A DNA stretch of 64,000 bases from Frateuria edaphi (GCF_021117405.1 NZ_CP088251.1:186001-250000), one strand, 5' to 3'. Shown: positions 26,387-35,759, counted from the first letter of the stretch. Numbers and translations: made by a program. Notes: generated by a model from the sequence alone, not told the origin.

Positions 26387-27271
26387 TCAGGCTGCCCGCG
26401 CCGTGGCCTGGGCGCGCAGGTGGCCGAAATAGACGTCCTCCAGGTCCGGCGACACCGCCTCGAAACCGGGTTCCGGCAATGCGTCGGCCAGCACGTGCAG
26501 CAGCGTGCGCCCGCCGGCCAGGCGGGTGGACAGGATGGTCATGCGGGCGCGGTAGTTGTCCAGCTCCGCCTTGTCGATCGTGCGCCGCCACACGCGCCCG
26601 TCCAGGCTGCGGATCGCCTCGCGCGGCTCGCCGGTCAACAACACCTGGCCCTGGCCGATGATCGCCATCCGCGGGCACAGGTCGGTCACGTCGGCCACGA
26701 TGTGGGTGGAGAGGATCACCACCACCTTCTCGCCGATCTCCGCCAGCAGGTTGAGGAAGCGGTTGCGCTCCTCCGGATCCAGGCCCGCGGTCGGTTCGTC
26801 CACGATCACCAGCTTCGGGTTGCCGATCAGCGCCTGGGCGATGCCGAAGCGCTGGCGCATGCCGCCGGAAAAGCTGCCGAGCTTGCGCTTGCGCACGTCC
26901 CACAGGTTGACCTGGCGCAGCAGCGCCTCGATGAGGTCGCGCCGCTCGCCGCGGGCGGTGACGCCCTTGAGCACGGCGAAGTGCTCCAGCATGGCCTCGG
27001 CCGATACTTTCGGGTACACCCCGAATTCCTGCGGCAGGTAGCCGAGCAGGCGGCGGGTGGCCGGCTTGTCCGCCAGCAGGTCCATGCCGTCGAGCTCGAT
27101 GCTGCCCTGGTCCGGGTCCTGCAGCGTCGCAATCGTCCGCATCAGCGAGGACTTGCCCGCCCCGTTGGGTCCCAGCAGGCCGAACATGCCCTGCGGGATG
27201 TCCAGATCGATCCCGCGCAGCGCATGCACGCCGTTGGCATAGGTCTTGGACAGGTGGCGGATGGTCAGCAT
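26387..27271 (-). CDS. ABC transporter ATP-binding protein
   Basis: A 294-residue ATPase partner of the downstream permease-peptidase. Walker A is GPNGAGKSS (34-42), the signature is SFSGGMRQR and Walker B is LVIVDEPTAGLDPEE, with the switch His in STHIVADV. The C-terminal ~70 residues are an extra regulatory segment seen in exporter ATPases of the CcmA/DrrA type. The start is ATG 27269-27271, where the family begins (MLTIRHLSKTYANG); longer upstream frames lack homology. Only 4 bp separate its stop from the next start, indicating coupled translation. It is divergent from aceF, sharing a 201-bp promoter region. Confidence 0.93.
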   Translation of the reverse strand: MLTIRHLSKTYANGVHALRGIDLDIPQGMFGLLGPNGAGKSSLMRTIATLQDPDQGSIELDGMDLLADKPATRRLLGYLPQEFGVYPKVSAEAMLEHFAVLKGVTARGERRDLIEALLRQVNLWDVRKRKLGSFSGGMRQRFGIAQALIGNPKLVIVDEPTAGLDPEERNRFLNLLAEIGEKVVVILSTHIVADVTDLCPRMAIIGQGQVLLTGEPREAIRSLDGRVWRRTIDKAELDNYRARMTILSTRLAGGRTLLHVLADALPEPGFEAVSPDLEDVYFGHLRAQATARAA

Positions 27272-27375
27272 GCAGGCTACTCCGCGCCGCCCCGCGCGGC
27301 GCCGGGAACCAGCATAGGCAGCGGGGCCGGCGGGCACATCGGCACAAGGTCATGCATGCCGGGTGGCCCATGACC

Positions 27376-27412
27376 GGCCGCCCCTGTGCGGCGGGCGGCC
27401 GTTCGCTATCAT
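27376..27412 (+). promoter_or_regulatory. Likely aceF-lpdA promoter with overlapping inverted repeat
   Basis: A -10-like TATCAT lies at 27407-27412. The place of the -35 box is covered by a perfect inverted repeat, GGCCGCCC (27376-27383) and GGGCGGCC (27393-27400), separated by 9 bases. That is a candidate operator for a repressor of the PDH genes. The leader to ATG 27473 would be about 54 bases. Confidence 0.45.
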
Positions 27413-27472
27413 GGGAGGCCTTGCGCGGCCGTCATCCCCGGGCGCTGCGCGCTTGCCATCGCAGGAGACCCC

Positions 27473-29212
27473 ATGGCCGACCCCAAAGAAGCACGCGTCC
27501 CCGACATCGGCGGCCACGACAACGTGCCGGTGATCGAAGTGCTGGTGAAGGCCGGCGACCGCGTGGAGAAGGAACAGAGCCTGATCACGCTGGAATCGGA
27601 CAAGGCGACCATGGAGGTGCCCTCGCCGTTTGCCGGCGTGGTGAAGGAAATCAAGCTCAAGGTCGGCGACGAGGTGTCCGAGGGCGCGTTGATCGCGGTC
27701 ATCGAGGCCGAGGGGGCCGCACCTGCGCCGGCGAAGGCGCCCGCCGCCGCGCCGCTTTCCAGCGCGCAGGCCAGGGCGGCCGAGCCGGGTACCGGCAAGG
27801 GCGCCATCGACGAGGCGCCGCCAACCCCGCCACCGGCCGCGCCCCCCGCGACGGGCGGCGTGCGCGAGGCGCGCGTGCCGGACATCGGCGGTCACGACAA
27901 CGTGCCGGTGATCGAGGTACTGGTGAAGGTCGGTGACACGGTCGCCAAGGACCAGAGCCTGATCACGCTCGAATCGGACAAGGCCACCATGGAAGTCCCG
28001 GCGCCGTTCGAAGGCGTGGTCAAGGAACTGAAGCTCAAGGTGGGCGACGAGGTATCGGAAGGCGCGGTGATCGCCCTGATCGAGACCGGCGCCGCCGCCC
28101 CGGCAACGGCCGCGCCATCGCCCGCAGCCTCGCCCGATGCGCAATCCGCCACCGGCCTTCCGATCAGCAGCGGCGGCCCCAAGGCGCCCGGGCAGCCGGC
28201 CGGCGGCCGGGGCGTGCTTCCGGGCAACGTACCCGAAGGCGATGTCGCACCCCGCGCCCGTCCGCCGATGGACGCCCAGGTGATCATGCCGGGCGATGCT
28301 CCCTATGCCAGTCCGGCGATCCGCGCCTTCGCGCGCGAACTCGGCGTCGACATCGCGCAGGTCAAGGGCTCCGGCCGCGCCGGGCGCATCCAGCGCGAGG
28401 ACGTCAGCGCCTACGTGAAACACGCGCTGGCCTCCGGCGCGCGTCCGGTGCAGGGCGCGCCGGTGGCCGCCGGCGGCGGTCTCAACCTGCTGCCGTGGCC
28501 GAAGGTCGACTTCGCCAAGTTCGGCCCGGTCGAGGAGAAGCCGCTCACCCGCATCCAGAAAATTTCCGGCGCGAACCTGTCGCGCAACTGGGCGATGATC
28601 CCGCACGTCACCCAGCACGAGGACGCGGACATCACCGAGCTGGAGGCGTTCCGCAAGAAGCTCGGCGAGGAAAACAAGGACCTGAAGGTCACTCCGCTGG
28701 TATTCCAGATCAAGGCGGTGGTCGCGGCGCTCAAGCAGTTCCCGCAGTTCAACGCCTCGCTGGACGAGACCGGCGAGAAGCTGATCCTCAAGAAGTACTT
28801 CCACATCGGCATCGCGGTGGACACGCCCGATGGCCTGGTGGTGCCGGTGCTCCGCGACTGCGACCAGAAGGGCCTGCTGGACCTGGCCCGCGAGCTGGGC
28901 GAGATCTCCAAGAAGGCGCGCGAGAAGAGGCTCGGCCCGGCCGAGATGTCCGGCGGCTGCTTCTCGATCTCCTCGCTGGGCGGCATCGGCGGCACCGCGT
29001 TCACGCCGATCGTCAATGCGCCGGAGGTGGCGATCCTGGGTGTCTCCAAGGCGTCCATGAAGCCGGTGTGGAACGGCAAGGAATTCGCGCCGCGGCTGAT
29101 GCTGCCGCTGTCGCTTTCCTACGACCACCGCGTGATCGACGGTGCACTCGCCGCGCGCTTCGCCGCCTTCCTCGCCACCCAGCTCGGCGACATCCGCCGC
29201 CTGCTGCTCTGA
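27473..29212 (+). CDS. aceF: Dihydrolipoamide acetyltransferase (PDH E2), two lipoyl domains
   Basis: The core of the pyruvate dehydrogenase complex, transferring acetyl from lipoyl-lysine to CoA. Domain order over 579 residues: lipoyl domain 1 (5-80, ESDKATM, Lys44), an Ala/Pro linker, lipoyl domain 2 (about 130-205, Lys170), a Pro-rich linker, the peripheral subunit-binding domain (about 277-312, [15 protein letters not shown]) and the acyltransferase domain with the active-site SYDHRVIDG (His552, Asp556). It starts at ATG 27473, 7 bases after AGGAGA. lpdA follows after 15 bp. aceE is separated by 25 kb. The two lipoyl domains are near-identical in their first 50 residues, and closely match the one on lpdA. 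Confidence 0.97.
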   Translation: MADPKEARVPDIGGHDNVPVIEVLVKAGDRVEKEQSLITLESDKATMEVPSPFAGVVKEIKLKVGDEVSEGALIAVIEAEGAAPAPAKAPAAAPLSSAQARAAEPGTGKGAIDEAPPTPPPAAPPATGGVREARVPDIGGHDNVPVIEVLVKVGDTVAKDQSLITLESDKATMEVPAPFEGVVKELKLKVGDEVSEGAVIALIETGAAAPATAAPSPAASPDAQSATGLPISSGGPKAPGQPAGGRGVLPGNVPEGDVAPRARPPMDAQVIMPGDAPYASPAIRAFARELGVDIAQVKGSGRAGRIQREDVSAYVKHALASGARPVQGAPVAAGGGLNLLPWPKVDFAKFGPVEEKPLTRIQKISGANLSRNWAMIPHVTQHEDADITELEAFRKKLGEENKDLKVTPLVFQIKAVVAALKQFPQFNASLDETGEKLILKKYFHIGIAVDTPDGLVVPVLRDCDQKGLLDLARELGEISKKAREKRLGPAEMSGGCFSISSLGGIGGTAFTPIVNAPEVAILGVSKASMKPVWNGKEFAPRLMLPLSLSYDHRVIDGALAARFAAFLATQLGDIRRLLL

Positions 29213-29227
29213 CGGGAGGCCAAGGCC

Positions 29228-31075
29228 ATGGCGAACACGATCGAAGTGAAAGTCCCCGACATCGGCCACGACAACGTGCCGGTGATCGAGGTTCTGGTGA
29301 AAGCCGGCGACCGCGTGGAGAAGGAACAGAGCCTGATCACGCTGGAGTCGGACAAGGCCACGATGGAAGTGCCTTCCAGCGCCGCTGGCGTGGTCAGGGA
29401 CGTCAAGGTGAAGGTGGGCGACGAGGTGTCCGAGGGCGCGGTGATCCTCACGCTCGAAGCCGAGGCTTCTGCTCCCTCTGCCCCGGATGGAAACAAGGCG
29501 GGGGAAGAGGGCCAGGGTAAGGGGGCGCCCTCGCGACAGCCCGGCAACGAAGCGAACGCACCTACCGCCGCTCCCGCAAGCCCCGCCCCCTCACCGCAAT
29601 CCCCTCCCCGCCGGGGAGAGGAAGCGAAGGTGCCGCACGCGGCAGCGGCATCGTCCAGAACACCTGACCTCGAATGCAAGCTCGTCGTCCTCGGCTCGGG
29701 CCCCGGCGGCTACACCGCCGCGTTCCGCGCCGCGGACCTGGGCGTCGACACCGTGCTGGTCGAACGCTACGCGAGCCTGGGCGGCGTCTGCCTCAACGTC
29801 GGTTGCATCCCGTCGAAGGCACTGCTGCACGCCGCGGCCGTGATCGACGAGGCCGACGCGATGGCCGCCCACGGCGTCACCTTCGGCAAGCCCAAGATCG
29901 AGCTCGACAAGCTGCGCAAGTTCAAGGATCAGGTGGTCGGCAAGCTCACCGGCGGGCTGGCCGGCATGGCCAAACAACGCAAGGTGCGCACCGTGCAGGG
30001 CACGGGCAGCTTTGTCTCTCCGCACGAGCTGGAAGTAAAGACGGCCGAGGGCACCAGGCTGATCCGATTCGAGCACGCCATCATCGCCGCCGGCTCGCAG
30101 GCCGTGCGCCTGCCGATGTTCCCGTGGGACGACGAGCGCGTGATGGATTCCACCGGCGCGCTGGAGCTGAAGGACATTCCGAAGCAGCTGCTGGTCGTCG
30201 GCGGCGGCATCATCGGCCTGGAGATGGCCACGGTGTATGCGGGCCTGGGCAGCGAAGTGACCGTGGTCGAGTTCATGGACCAGCTGATCCCCGGCGCCGA
30301 CGTGGACCTGGTCAAGCCGCTGGCCAAGCGCCTCGGCGGCAAGCTCAAGGGCGTGCACCTGAAAACCAAGGTGGTCGAGGCCAAGGCCACCAAGAAGGGT
30401 ATCGAAGTCCGCTACGAAGGCGACAGCATTCCCGACACCACCGTGTTCGACCGCGTGCTGGTCGCCGTGGGCCGCTCCGCAAACGGCAACAAGATCGGTG
30501 CCGACAAGGCGGGCGTGGCGGTGACCGATCGCGGCTTCATCAACGTCGACACGCAGCTGCGCACCAATGTGCCGCACATCTTCGCCATCGGCGACCTGGT
30601 CGGCCAGCCGATGCTGGCGCACAAGGCGACCCACGAGGCGCGCGTCGCCGCCGAAGTGGTGGCCGGCATGAAGAGTCATTTCGACGCCCGCGTGATCCCG
30701 TCGGTCGCCTACACCGACCCGGAAATTGCCTGGGTCGGCGTGACCGAGCGCGAGGCGAAGGAAAAGGGTCTCAAGGTCGGCGTGGGCAAGTTCCCCTGGG
30801 CCGCCTCCGGCCGCGCGATCGGCATCGACCGCACCGAAGGCTTCACCAAGCTGCTGTTCGACGAGGAAACCCACCGCGTGGTCGGCGCGGGCATCGTCGG
30901 CCCGCACGCCGGCGACCTGATCTCCGAGCTGGCCCTGGCCATCGAGATGGGTGCCGAGGCGGCCGACATCGCCCTGACCATCCACCCGCACCCGACCTTG
31001 AGCGAGTCGATCGCGATGGCGGCGGAGGTCTACGAGGGCACCATCACGGACCTGTACATCCCGAAGAAGAAATAG
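29228..31075 (+). CDS. lpdA: Dihydrolipoamide dehydrogenase (E3) with N-terminal lipoyl domain
   Basis: The flavoprotein re-oxidises dihydrolipoyl groups of PDH and delivers electrons to NAD+. The 615 residues comprise a lipoyl domain (1-80, Lys43 in ESDKATM), a long Ala/Pro/Gly linker (about 81-150), and a complete E3 enzyme. E3 marks are the [13 protein letters not shown], the redox pair CLNVGC (Cys188, Cys193) in [13 protein letters not shown], the NAD site [11 protein letters not shown], and the C-terminal HPHPTLSE (His588, Glu593). Plain E3 is about 475 residues, so the lipoyl arm is an addition, known in Xanthomonads and Neisseria. The linker DNA carries dispersed repeat sequence. A strong terminator follows. 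Confidence 0.97.
   Translation: MANTIEVKVPDIGHDNVPVIEVLVKAGDRVEKEQSLITLESDKATMEVPSSAAGVVRDVKVKVGDEVSEGAVILTLEAEASAPSAPDGNKAGEEGQGKGAPSRQPGNEANAPTAAPASPAPSPQSPPRRGEEAKVPHAAAASSRTPDLECKLVVLGSGPGGYTAAFRAADLGVDTVLVERYASLGGVCLNVGCIPSKALLHAAAVIDEADAMAAHGVTFGKPKIELDKLRKFKDQVVGKLTGGLAGMAKQRKVRTVQGTGSFVSPHELEVKTAEGTRLIRFEHAIIAAGSQAVRLPMFPWDDERVMDSTGALELKDIPKQLLVVGGGIIGLEMATVYAGLGSEVTVVEFMDQLIPGADVDLVKPLAKRLGGKLKGVHLKTKVVEAKATKKGIEVRYEGDSIPDTTVFDRVLVAVGRSANGNKIGADKAGVAVTDRGFINVDTQLRTNVPHIFAIGDLVGQPMLAHKATHEARVAAEVVAGMKSHFDARVIPSVAYTDPEIAWVGVTEREAKEKGLKVGVGKFPWAASGRAIGIDRTEGFTKLLFDEETHRVVGAGIVGPHAGDLISELALAIEMGAEAADIALTIHPHPTLSESIAMAAEVYEGTITDLYIPKKK
29471..29630. repeat. Intergenic-type repeat sequence inside the lpdA linker
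   Basis: Coding DNA between the lipoyl and E3 domains. It contains CTCCCTCTGCCCC facing GGGGGAAGAGGGCCAGGG (29479-29518), then CCCCCTCACCGCAATCCCC and GGGGAGAGG (29586-29621). The second part includes the same CCCCTCCCCGCCGGGGAGAG unit found as a free palindrome after aceE at 1920-1942. The reading frame stays open. Confidence 0.65.
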
Positions 31076-31095
31076 CGCCGCTCAAGCGAACAGGA

Positions 31096-31129
31096 AGCCA
31101 GTCGCGACCGGGCGGCTGGCTTTTTTTTT
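31096..31129 (+). terminator. Intrinsic terminator of aceF-lpdA
   Basis: A 10-bp stem (AGCCAGTCGC with GCGGCTGGCT, one G-U pair), 6-base loop GACCGG, followed by nine Ts. It begins 20 bases after the lpdA stop. Confidence 0.93.
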
Positions 31130-31181
31130 GCCCCGTGGCGCATCCGTCGGTTGCTTCGAAAGCGGTGGACCGGCAGATCGC

Positions 31182-31856
31182 CTAGTGCGCCTGTGCCTCG
31201 GCCAGCGCCGCCTGCAAGCGGTCCTGCAAGGTCACCAGATTGTTCTTGGCCTGGTCCAGCATCAAGGTCATCTGTCCGATCACGTGCAGGAATTCACGCG
31301 GTTGCACGGTGCCGATGCGCATGTCGGTCATCGCATCGACCATGCGCGGACCGTTCATCACCAGCGCCAGGTTCGCGCTCAGTGTCGTGACCATGTCCCG
31401 TTGCCCGGCATAGGCCGCCGCATAGCGGCGCATGTGGGCGTCGTCGATCCAGCTGGCCGACTGGTTGGCTACGGCCACGTCCCAGGCTTCCTGGCGCAGG
31501 CTGGGCCAGCGCAGGTTGAGGTTGAAACCTTCCAGCGCGACCAGCGATTGCACGTGCCGGGCTACGGCATCGTCCGGCGCCCGTGCCTTGAAGTCCTCCA
31601 CGAGCGCATTGCGGATCTTGGCCAGCGCCCGGGCTTGCCGCTCGTCCTGGGCGAGCGAGGACTTTACTTCCGCCAGGTTGGCGCGAATCTCGGCTTCGAT
31701 CTGCGCGCGCGCCGTCTCGGCCGCGTGCGCATGGTGCGTATGCTCGATCCACGCCTCCAGCCCCAGCGCGGTGAGGATACTCAGCACGATCATCAGGTAA
31801 TGCTTGAGGAAGTCCTTCAGCGATTCCACGCGAGCCTTGGGCAGTTCCAGGTGCAT
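31182..31856 (-). CDS. Single-pass membrane protein of unknown function
   Basis: A 224-residue protein: a short cytoplasmic N-terminus (LPKARVESLKDFLKHY), one transmembrane helix (about 20-37, LMIVLSILTALGLEAW), and a helical domain of about 185 residues with heptad-like Ala/Leu/Glu/Arg pattern (TARAQIEAEIRANLAEVKSS). I do not recognise a named family. ATG 31854-31856 has AAGGA 7 bases upstream. It is encoded 19 bp downstream of dinB on the same strand, so it is probably co-transcribed with it. Confidence 0.65.
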   Translation of the reverse strand: MHLELPKARVESLKDFLKHYLMIVLSILTALGLEAWIEHTHHAHAAETARAQIEAEIRANLAEVKSSLAQDERQARALAKIRNALVEDFKARAPDDAVARHVQSLVALEGFNLNLRWPSLRQEAWDVAVANQSASWIDDAHMRRYAAAYAGQRDMVTTLSANLALVMNGPRMVDAMTDMRIGTVQPREFLHVIGQMTLMLDQAKNNLVTLQDRLQAALAEAQAH

Positions 31857-31875
31857 AGGTTGTCCTTGTTGGGGG

Positions 31876-32970
31876 TCAGTCGCGCGGCGCGGCAGTTTCG
31901 AACAAGTCGCGCTGCGCGGCAAAGTGGTCGCGGTCGACGAAGCCGGCCAGTCCCACGCCGACCAGCCGGTAGCGGGTGCCGGCGGGGTGCTCGACCCGAG
32001 CCCGCAACGCGCAGGCGAGCTCGGCCAGCTCGTGCGCGGTGACGGGCAGGGTGGCGGGCGAGAAGCTGCGGGTCAGCGTGCGGAAGTCGGCGGTCTTGAG
32101 CTTGAGCACGATCGTGCGCGCGATGCGCCCTTGCTCGCGCTGGTGGCCGGCCCAGGTTTTCTCGGCCAGGCGGCGGATGTGCGGTTCCAGCTCGTCCAGC
32201 GTGAGGTCGTTTTCGAAGGTGTCCTCGGCGGACACCTGCAGGGTGAGCCGGTCCGGCTGCACCGGATGCTCGTCGATACCCCACGAAAGCTGGTGCAGGC
32301 GCCGGCCCCAGCGGCCGAAGCGCTGCTCGAGCCCGGCCTCGCCCACCCGCCGAAGGTCGGCCGCGGTGGCCACGCCCATCGCGGCGAGCTTGCCCTCCAT
32401 GACCTTGCCCACCCCGGGCAGGCGTCCGACGGCGAGCGGCGCCAGGAAGGCCTCGACCTGGTGCGGACGGATCACGAACAATCCATCGGGCTTGCGCCAG
32501 TCCGAGGCGATCTTGGCCAGGAACTTGTTCGGCGCCACGCCGGCCGAAGCGGTCAGATTCGTTTCCTCGCGGATCGCCGCGCGGATCGCCTCGGCCGTCG
32601 CCGTGGCAGACGCCAGCCCGTTCCTGCTGGAGGTCACGTCCAGGTAGGCCTCGTCCAGCGACAGCGGTTCGATGAGTTCGGTGTGCCGCGCGAAGATCGC
32701 CCGCACCTGCCGCGACACTGCCTTGTAGCGGGTGAAATCCGGCGGTACGAAGATCGCCTGCGGGCACAGCCGTTCCGCCCGCACCGCCGGCATCGCCGAA
32801 CGCACGCCGAACACCCGCGCCTCGTAGCTTGCCGCGCAGACCACCGAGCGCGCCCCGCGCCACGCCACCACCACGGGCCTGCCGCGCAACGACGGATCGT
32901 CGCGCTGCTCCACCGACGCGTAGAACGCGTCCATGTCGATATGCAGGATCTTGCGCGGCGTGGAGGACAC
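31876..32970 (-). CDS. dinB: DNA polymerase IV (Y-family translesion polymerase)
   Basis: A 364-residue error-prone polymerase that bypasses template lesions. Catalytic carboxylates are Asp12 and Asp14 (HIDMDAFYASVEQ) and Asp106/Glu107 (SLDEAYLD). The helix-hairpin-helix thumb includes LPGVGKVMEGKL, and a little-finger domain follows. The C-terminal QRDLF resembles a sliding-clamp binding motif. The start is GTG 32968-32970, giving MSSTPRKILHIDMD; no better codon is in frame. No LexA box of the expected form is obvious in the 141-bp divergent region, which instead has a TTGACA (33055-33060) directed at the plus-strand gene. Confidence 0.95.
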   Translation of the reverse strand: MSSTPRKILHIDMDAFYASVEQRDDPSLRGRPVVVAWRGARSVVCAASYEARVFGVRSAMPAVRAERLCPQAIFVPPDFTRYKAVSRQVRAIFARHTELIEPLSLDEAYLDVTSSRNGLASATATAEAIRAAIREETNLTASAGVAPNKFLAKIASDWRKPDGLFVIRPHQVEAFLAPLAVGRLPGVGKVMEGKLAAMGVATAADLRRVGEAGLEQRFGRWGRRLHQLSWGIDEHPVQPDRLTLQVSAEDTFENDLTLDELEPHIRRLAEKTWAGHQREQGRIARTIVLKLKTADFRTLTRSFSPATLPVTAHELAELACALRARVEHPAGTRYRLVGVGLAGFVDRDHFAAQRDLFETAAPRD

Positions 32971-33111
32971 GATGGAAACCGGGGATGACTGGTGGCGATT
33001 CTAGGGGACCGGCGCGACCGCGCGGCAATCGGCCCGGCCACGCGGTTGCACGGCTTGACATGCGATTGATAGCGCCGGGGCTACCGTGGCGTCGCATCCC
33101 GGAGGCTCGCC

Positions 33112-35115
33112 ATGACCGATTACGCCGAGCAACGCCAGCGCATGGTCGAGCGCCAGCTGGCCGGGCGCGGCATCACGGATGCGCGCGTGCTCGAAGCGAT
33201 GGGCACGATCCCGCGCGAGGCGTTCGTGGCCGGGAGCATGCACGAGTTCGCGTACGAGGACTCGCCGCTGCCGATCGAAGCCGGACAGACCATCTCCCAG
33301 CCATTCATCGTCGCGCGCATGCTGCAGGCGGCCGAACTGCACGAGGGCGACAGCGTGCTGGAGATCGGTGCGGGCTCGGGCTATGCCGCGGCGGTGATGG
33401 CGGCGCTGGCTGCCCGCGTGCACGCGGTCGAACGCCACGCCCAGCTCGTCGACCTCGCGCAACAGCGCTTCGATACGCTGGGCTACCGCAACATCCGCTT
33501 GCGCCTGGGCGACGGCAGCGGTGGCTGGCCGGAAGCGGCGCCCTTCGACGCGATCATCGCCGCGGCCGGCGGTCCGGCGGTGCCGGATGTGCTGCGCCGG
33601 CAGCTGGCGATCGGCGGACGGCTGGTAATGCCGGTCGGTGAGACGCTCAACCGCCAGCGGCTGGTAAAGGTGACCCGCCTGGCGGAGGACCGCTTCGAGG
33701 AGGAGCCGCTGGACGAAGTGCGTTTCGTGCCGCTGGTGGGCAGTTACGGCTGGAGCGAGCAGGAAGCCATCGCGCCGCCGCGGATGGAACCCGTCGCCGT
33801 CCGCGCGCCGGGCGATGGCGGCACGTTGCCGGCCATGATCCGCGCCGCGGCCGAGGCCTTGCCTGAATTCGACGACCCGGCGTTTGGACGGCTGTACGAC
33901 CGCTACGGCGATGCGCGTGTCGTGCTCCTGGGCGAAGCGAGCCATGGCACCAGCGAGTTCTACCGCGCCCGCGCGGCGATCACCCGCCGGCTGATCGAGG
34001 CGCACGGCTTCACCATCGTGGCGGTGGAAGGCGACTGGCCCGATGCGGCGGTGCTGGACCGCTACGTGCGCGGCCGTCCCGCCACGCACGAGGAGCCGAT
34101 CTTCCAGCGCTTCCCGACGTGGATGTGGCGCAACCGGGACGTCGCCCGCTTCATCGACTGGCTGCGTGACTACAACCGCGACAAGCCCGCCCCCAGGCAG
34201 GCCGGCTTCTACGGCCTGGACCTGTACAGCCTGGACAGCTCGATCCGCGCGGTGATCGATTACCTGGACAAGGTCGACCCGGAAACCGCGCAGGTGGCGC
34301 GGCACCGCTACGGCTGCCTGATGCCCTGGAGCAAGGAGCCGGCGCAGTACGGCCGCATGGCCCTGAATGCCGGTTACCCGCTGTGCGAGAAAGCGGTGGT
34401 GCAGATGTTGCGCGAGCTGCTTTCCCGCCGGATGGAGTACGCCCACGCCGACGGCGAGCACTTCCTGGACGCGGCGCAGAACGCACGCCTGGTCAGCAAC
34501 GCCGAGGCCTACTACCGCGCGATGTACTACGGCTCCGCCGAGTCGTGGAACCTGCGCGACAGCCACATGTTCGAGACGCTGGAAAACCTGCTCGCCGCCG
34601 CCGGTCCGCGGTCGAAGGCGGTGGTCTGGGCGCACAACTCGCACATCGGCGACGCGCGCCACACCGAAATGGGCCAGGTGCGCGAGGAACTCAACCTCGG
34701 GCAGCTTTGCCGCCAGCGCTTCGGCACCGATGCGGTGCTGCTGGGCTTCGGCACGCACACCGGCACGGTCGCCGCGGCGGACGACTGGGACGAACCGATG
34801 AAAGTGATGGGCGTGCTGCCCTCGCGCAACGACAGCTACGAGCGCCTGTTCCATGACGCCGGGCGGCCTCGCTGCCTGCTGGACCTGCGCGAGGGTGCGA
34901 ACCGCGAGCTGTGCGGGCGTCTGGCCACCGGCCGCCTGGAGCGCTTCATCGGCGTGATCTACCGACCGGACACCGAGCGCTGGAGCCACTACGTCGAATG
35001 CTCGATGCCCCGCCAGTTCGACGGCTATACCTGGTTCGACGAAACCCACGCGGTCGAACCGCTGGGCGAGGAGCCGCGCAGCGGCGCCGCCGACACCTGG
35101 CCGTTCGGCCTCTGA
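33112..35115 (+). CDS. Protein-L-isoaspartate O-methyltransferase fused to erythromycin-esterase-like domain
   Basis: A 667-residue two-domain cytoplasmic protein. Residues 1-215 are a complete Pcm enzyme, which methylates isoaspartyl residues for repair: the AGQTISQPFIVARMLQ block and SAM motif VLEIGAGSG (82-91). Residues from about 235 to 650 are an erythromycin-esterase superfamily domain. It carries the catalytic-type LLGEASHGTSEFY (Glu275, His278, Glu282), VAVEGDWPDA (Glu306) and a late WAHNSHIGD. Free Pcm is about 210-225 residues, so the fusion junction is clean. GGAGG precedes ATG 33112. The fused hydrolase may deal with a damaged or macrolide-like ester; that is unproven. Confidence 0.9.
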   Translation: MTDYAEQRQRMVERQLAGRGITDARVLEAMGTIPREAFVAGSMHEFAYEDSPLPIEAGQTISQPFIVARMLQAAELHEGDSVLEIGAGSGYAAAVMAALAARVHAVERHAQLVDLAQQRFDTLGYRNIRLRLGDGSGGWPEAAPFDAIIAAAGGPAVPDVLRRQLAIGGRLVMPVGETLNRQRLVKVTRLAEDRFEEEPLDEVRFVPLVGSYGWSEQEAIAPPRMEPVAVRAPGDGGTLPAMIRAAAEALPEFDDPAFGRLYDRYGDARVVLLGEASHGTSEFYRARAAITRRLIEAHGFTIVAVEGDWPDAAVLDRYVRGRPATHEEPIFQRFPTWMWRNRDVARFIDWLRDYNRDKPAPRQAGFYGLDLYSLDSSIRAVIDYLDKVDPETAQVARHRYGCLMPWSKEPAQYGRMALNAGYPLCEKAVVQMLRELLSRRMEYAHADGEHFLDAAQNARLVSNAEAYYRAMYYGSAESWNLRDSHMFETLENLLAAAGPRSKAVVWAHNSHIGDARHTEMGQVREELNLGQLCRQRFGTDAVLLGFGTHTGTVAAADDWDEPMKVMGVLPSRNDSYERLFHDAGRPRCLLDLREGANRELCGRLATGRLERFIGVIYRPDTERWSHYVECSMPRQFDGYTWFDETHAVEPLGEEPRSGAADTWPFGL

Positions 35116-35126
35116 ACGTTGCGACG

Positions 35127-35759
35127 CTAGCGGCGCCCCTGCGCCAGCATGCGCACCGCCAGGGTGGCCAGCACCGTGCCCATCAGCCAGCGTTGGAGCG
35201 CCTGCCATAGCGGGCGTCCGCCCAGGAATGCGGCAATCGAACCGGCCGCCAGCACGATCATTGCGTTGACCGAGAGGCTGATGGCGATCTGCGTGAAACC
35301 GAGCGCCACCGACTGCGCAAGCACGCTGCCGCGACCGGGCACGACGAACTGCGGCAGCAGCGAGAGATAGAGCATCGCCGCCTTCGGGTTGAGCAGGTTG
35401 GTGAGCAGGCCCATGGCGAACAGGCGACGCGGGCTGTCCGGCGTCAGCTCGCGCAGCTGGAACGGCGAGCGGCCACCGGGCCTAAGCGCCTGCCAGGCCA
35501 GGTACAGCAGGTACACGGCCCCGCCGATGCGCAGTGCGTCATAGGCGTAGGGCACCGCGAACACCAGCGCGGTGATGCCGAAGGCCGCGCACAGCATGTA
35601 GGCGATGAAGCCCAGACCCACCCCTGCCAGCGACACCAGCCCCGCCGCGCGCCCCTGGCAGATCGAGCGCGAGATCAGGTAGATCATGTTCGGCCCCGGC
35701 GTGAGCACCAGGCCCAGCGCGATCAGGGCGAAAGCGAGCAGGTGGCTGGCATCCGGCAT
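35127..35759 (-). CDS. LysE/RhtB family amino-acid exporter
   Basis: A 210-residue inner-membrane protein with six predicted helices. It has the family opening HLLAFALIALGLVLTPGPNM, the VLTPGPN motif being diagnostic, and the later GLLTNLLNPKAAMLYLSLLP. The family exports amino acids or homoserine lactones; substrate not inferable. ATG 35757-35759 (MPDASHLLAF) is the only start consistent with the family length. It converges with the Pcm fusion gene (11 bp between stops). Confidence 0.92.
   Translation of the reverse strand: MPDASHLLAFALIALGLVLTPGPNMIYLISRSICQGRAAGLVSLAGVGLGFIAYMLCAAFGITALVFAVPYAYDALRIGGAVYLLYLAWQALRPGGRSPFQLRELTPDSPRRLFAMGLLTNLLNPKAAMLYLSLLPQFVVPGRGSVLAQSVALGFTQIAISLSVNAMIVLAAGSIAAFLGGRPLWQALQRWLMGTVLATLAVRMLAQGRR

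Noticed and set aside
27350-29269. 639-codon open frame antisense to aceF
   Set aside because: Shadow of a strongly conserved gene; no ribosome site and no family pattern.
33055-33090. TTGACA upstream of the Pcm fusion as a full promoter
   Set aside because: The -35 is perfect, but no -10 hexamer occurs at 16-19 bp spacing, so it is not listed as a feature.
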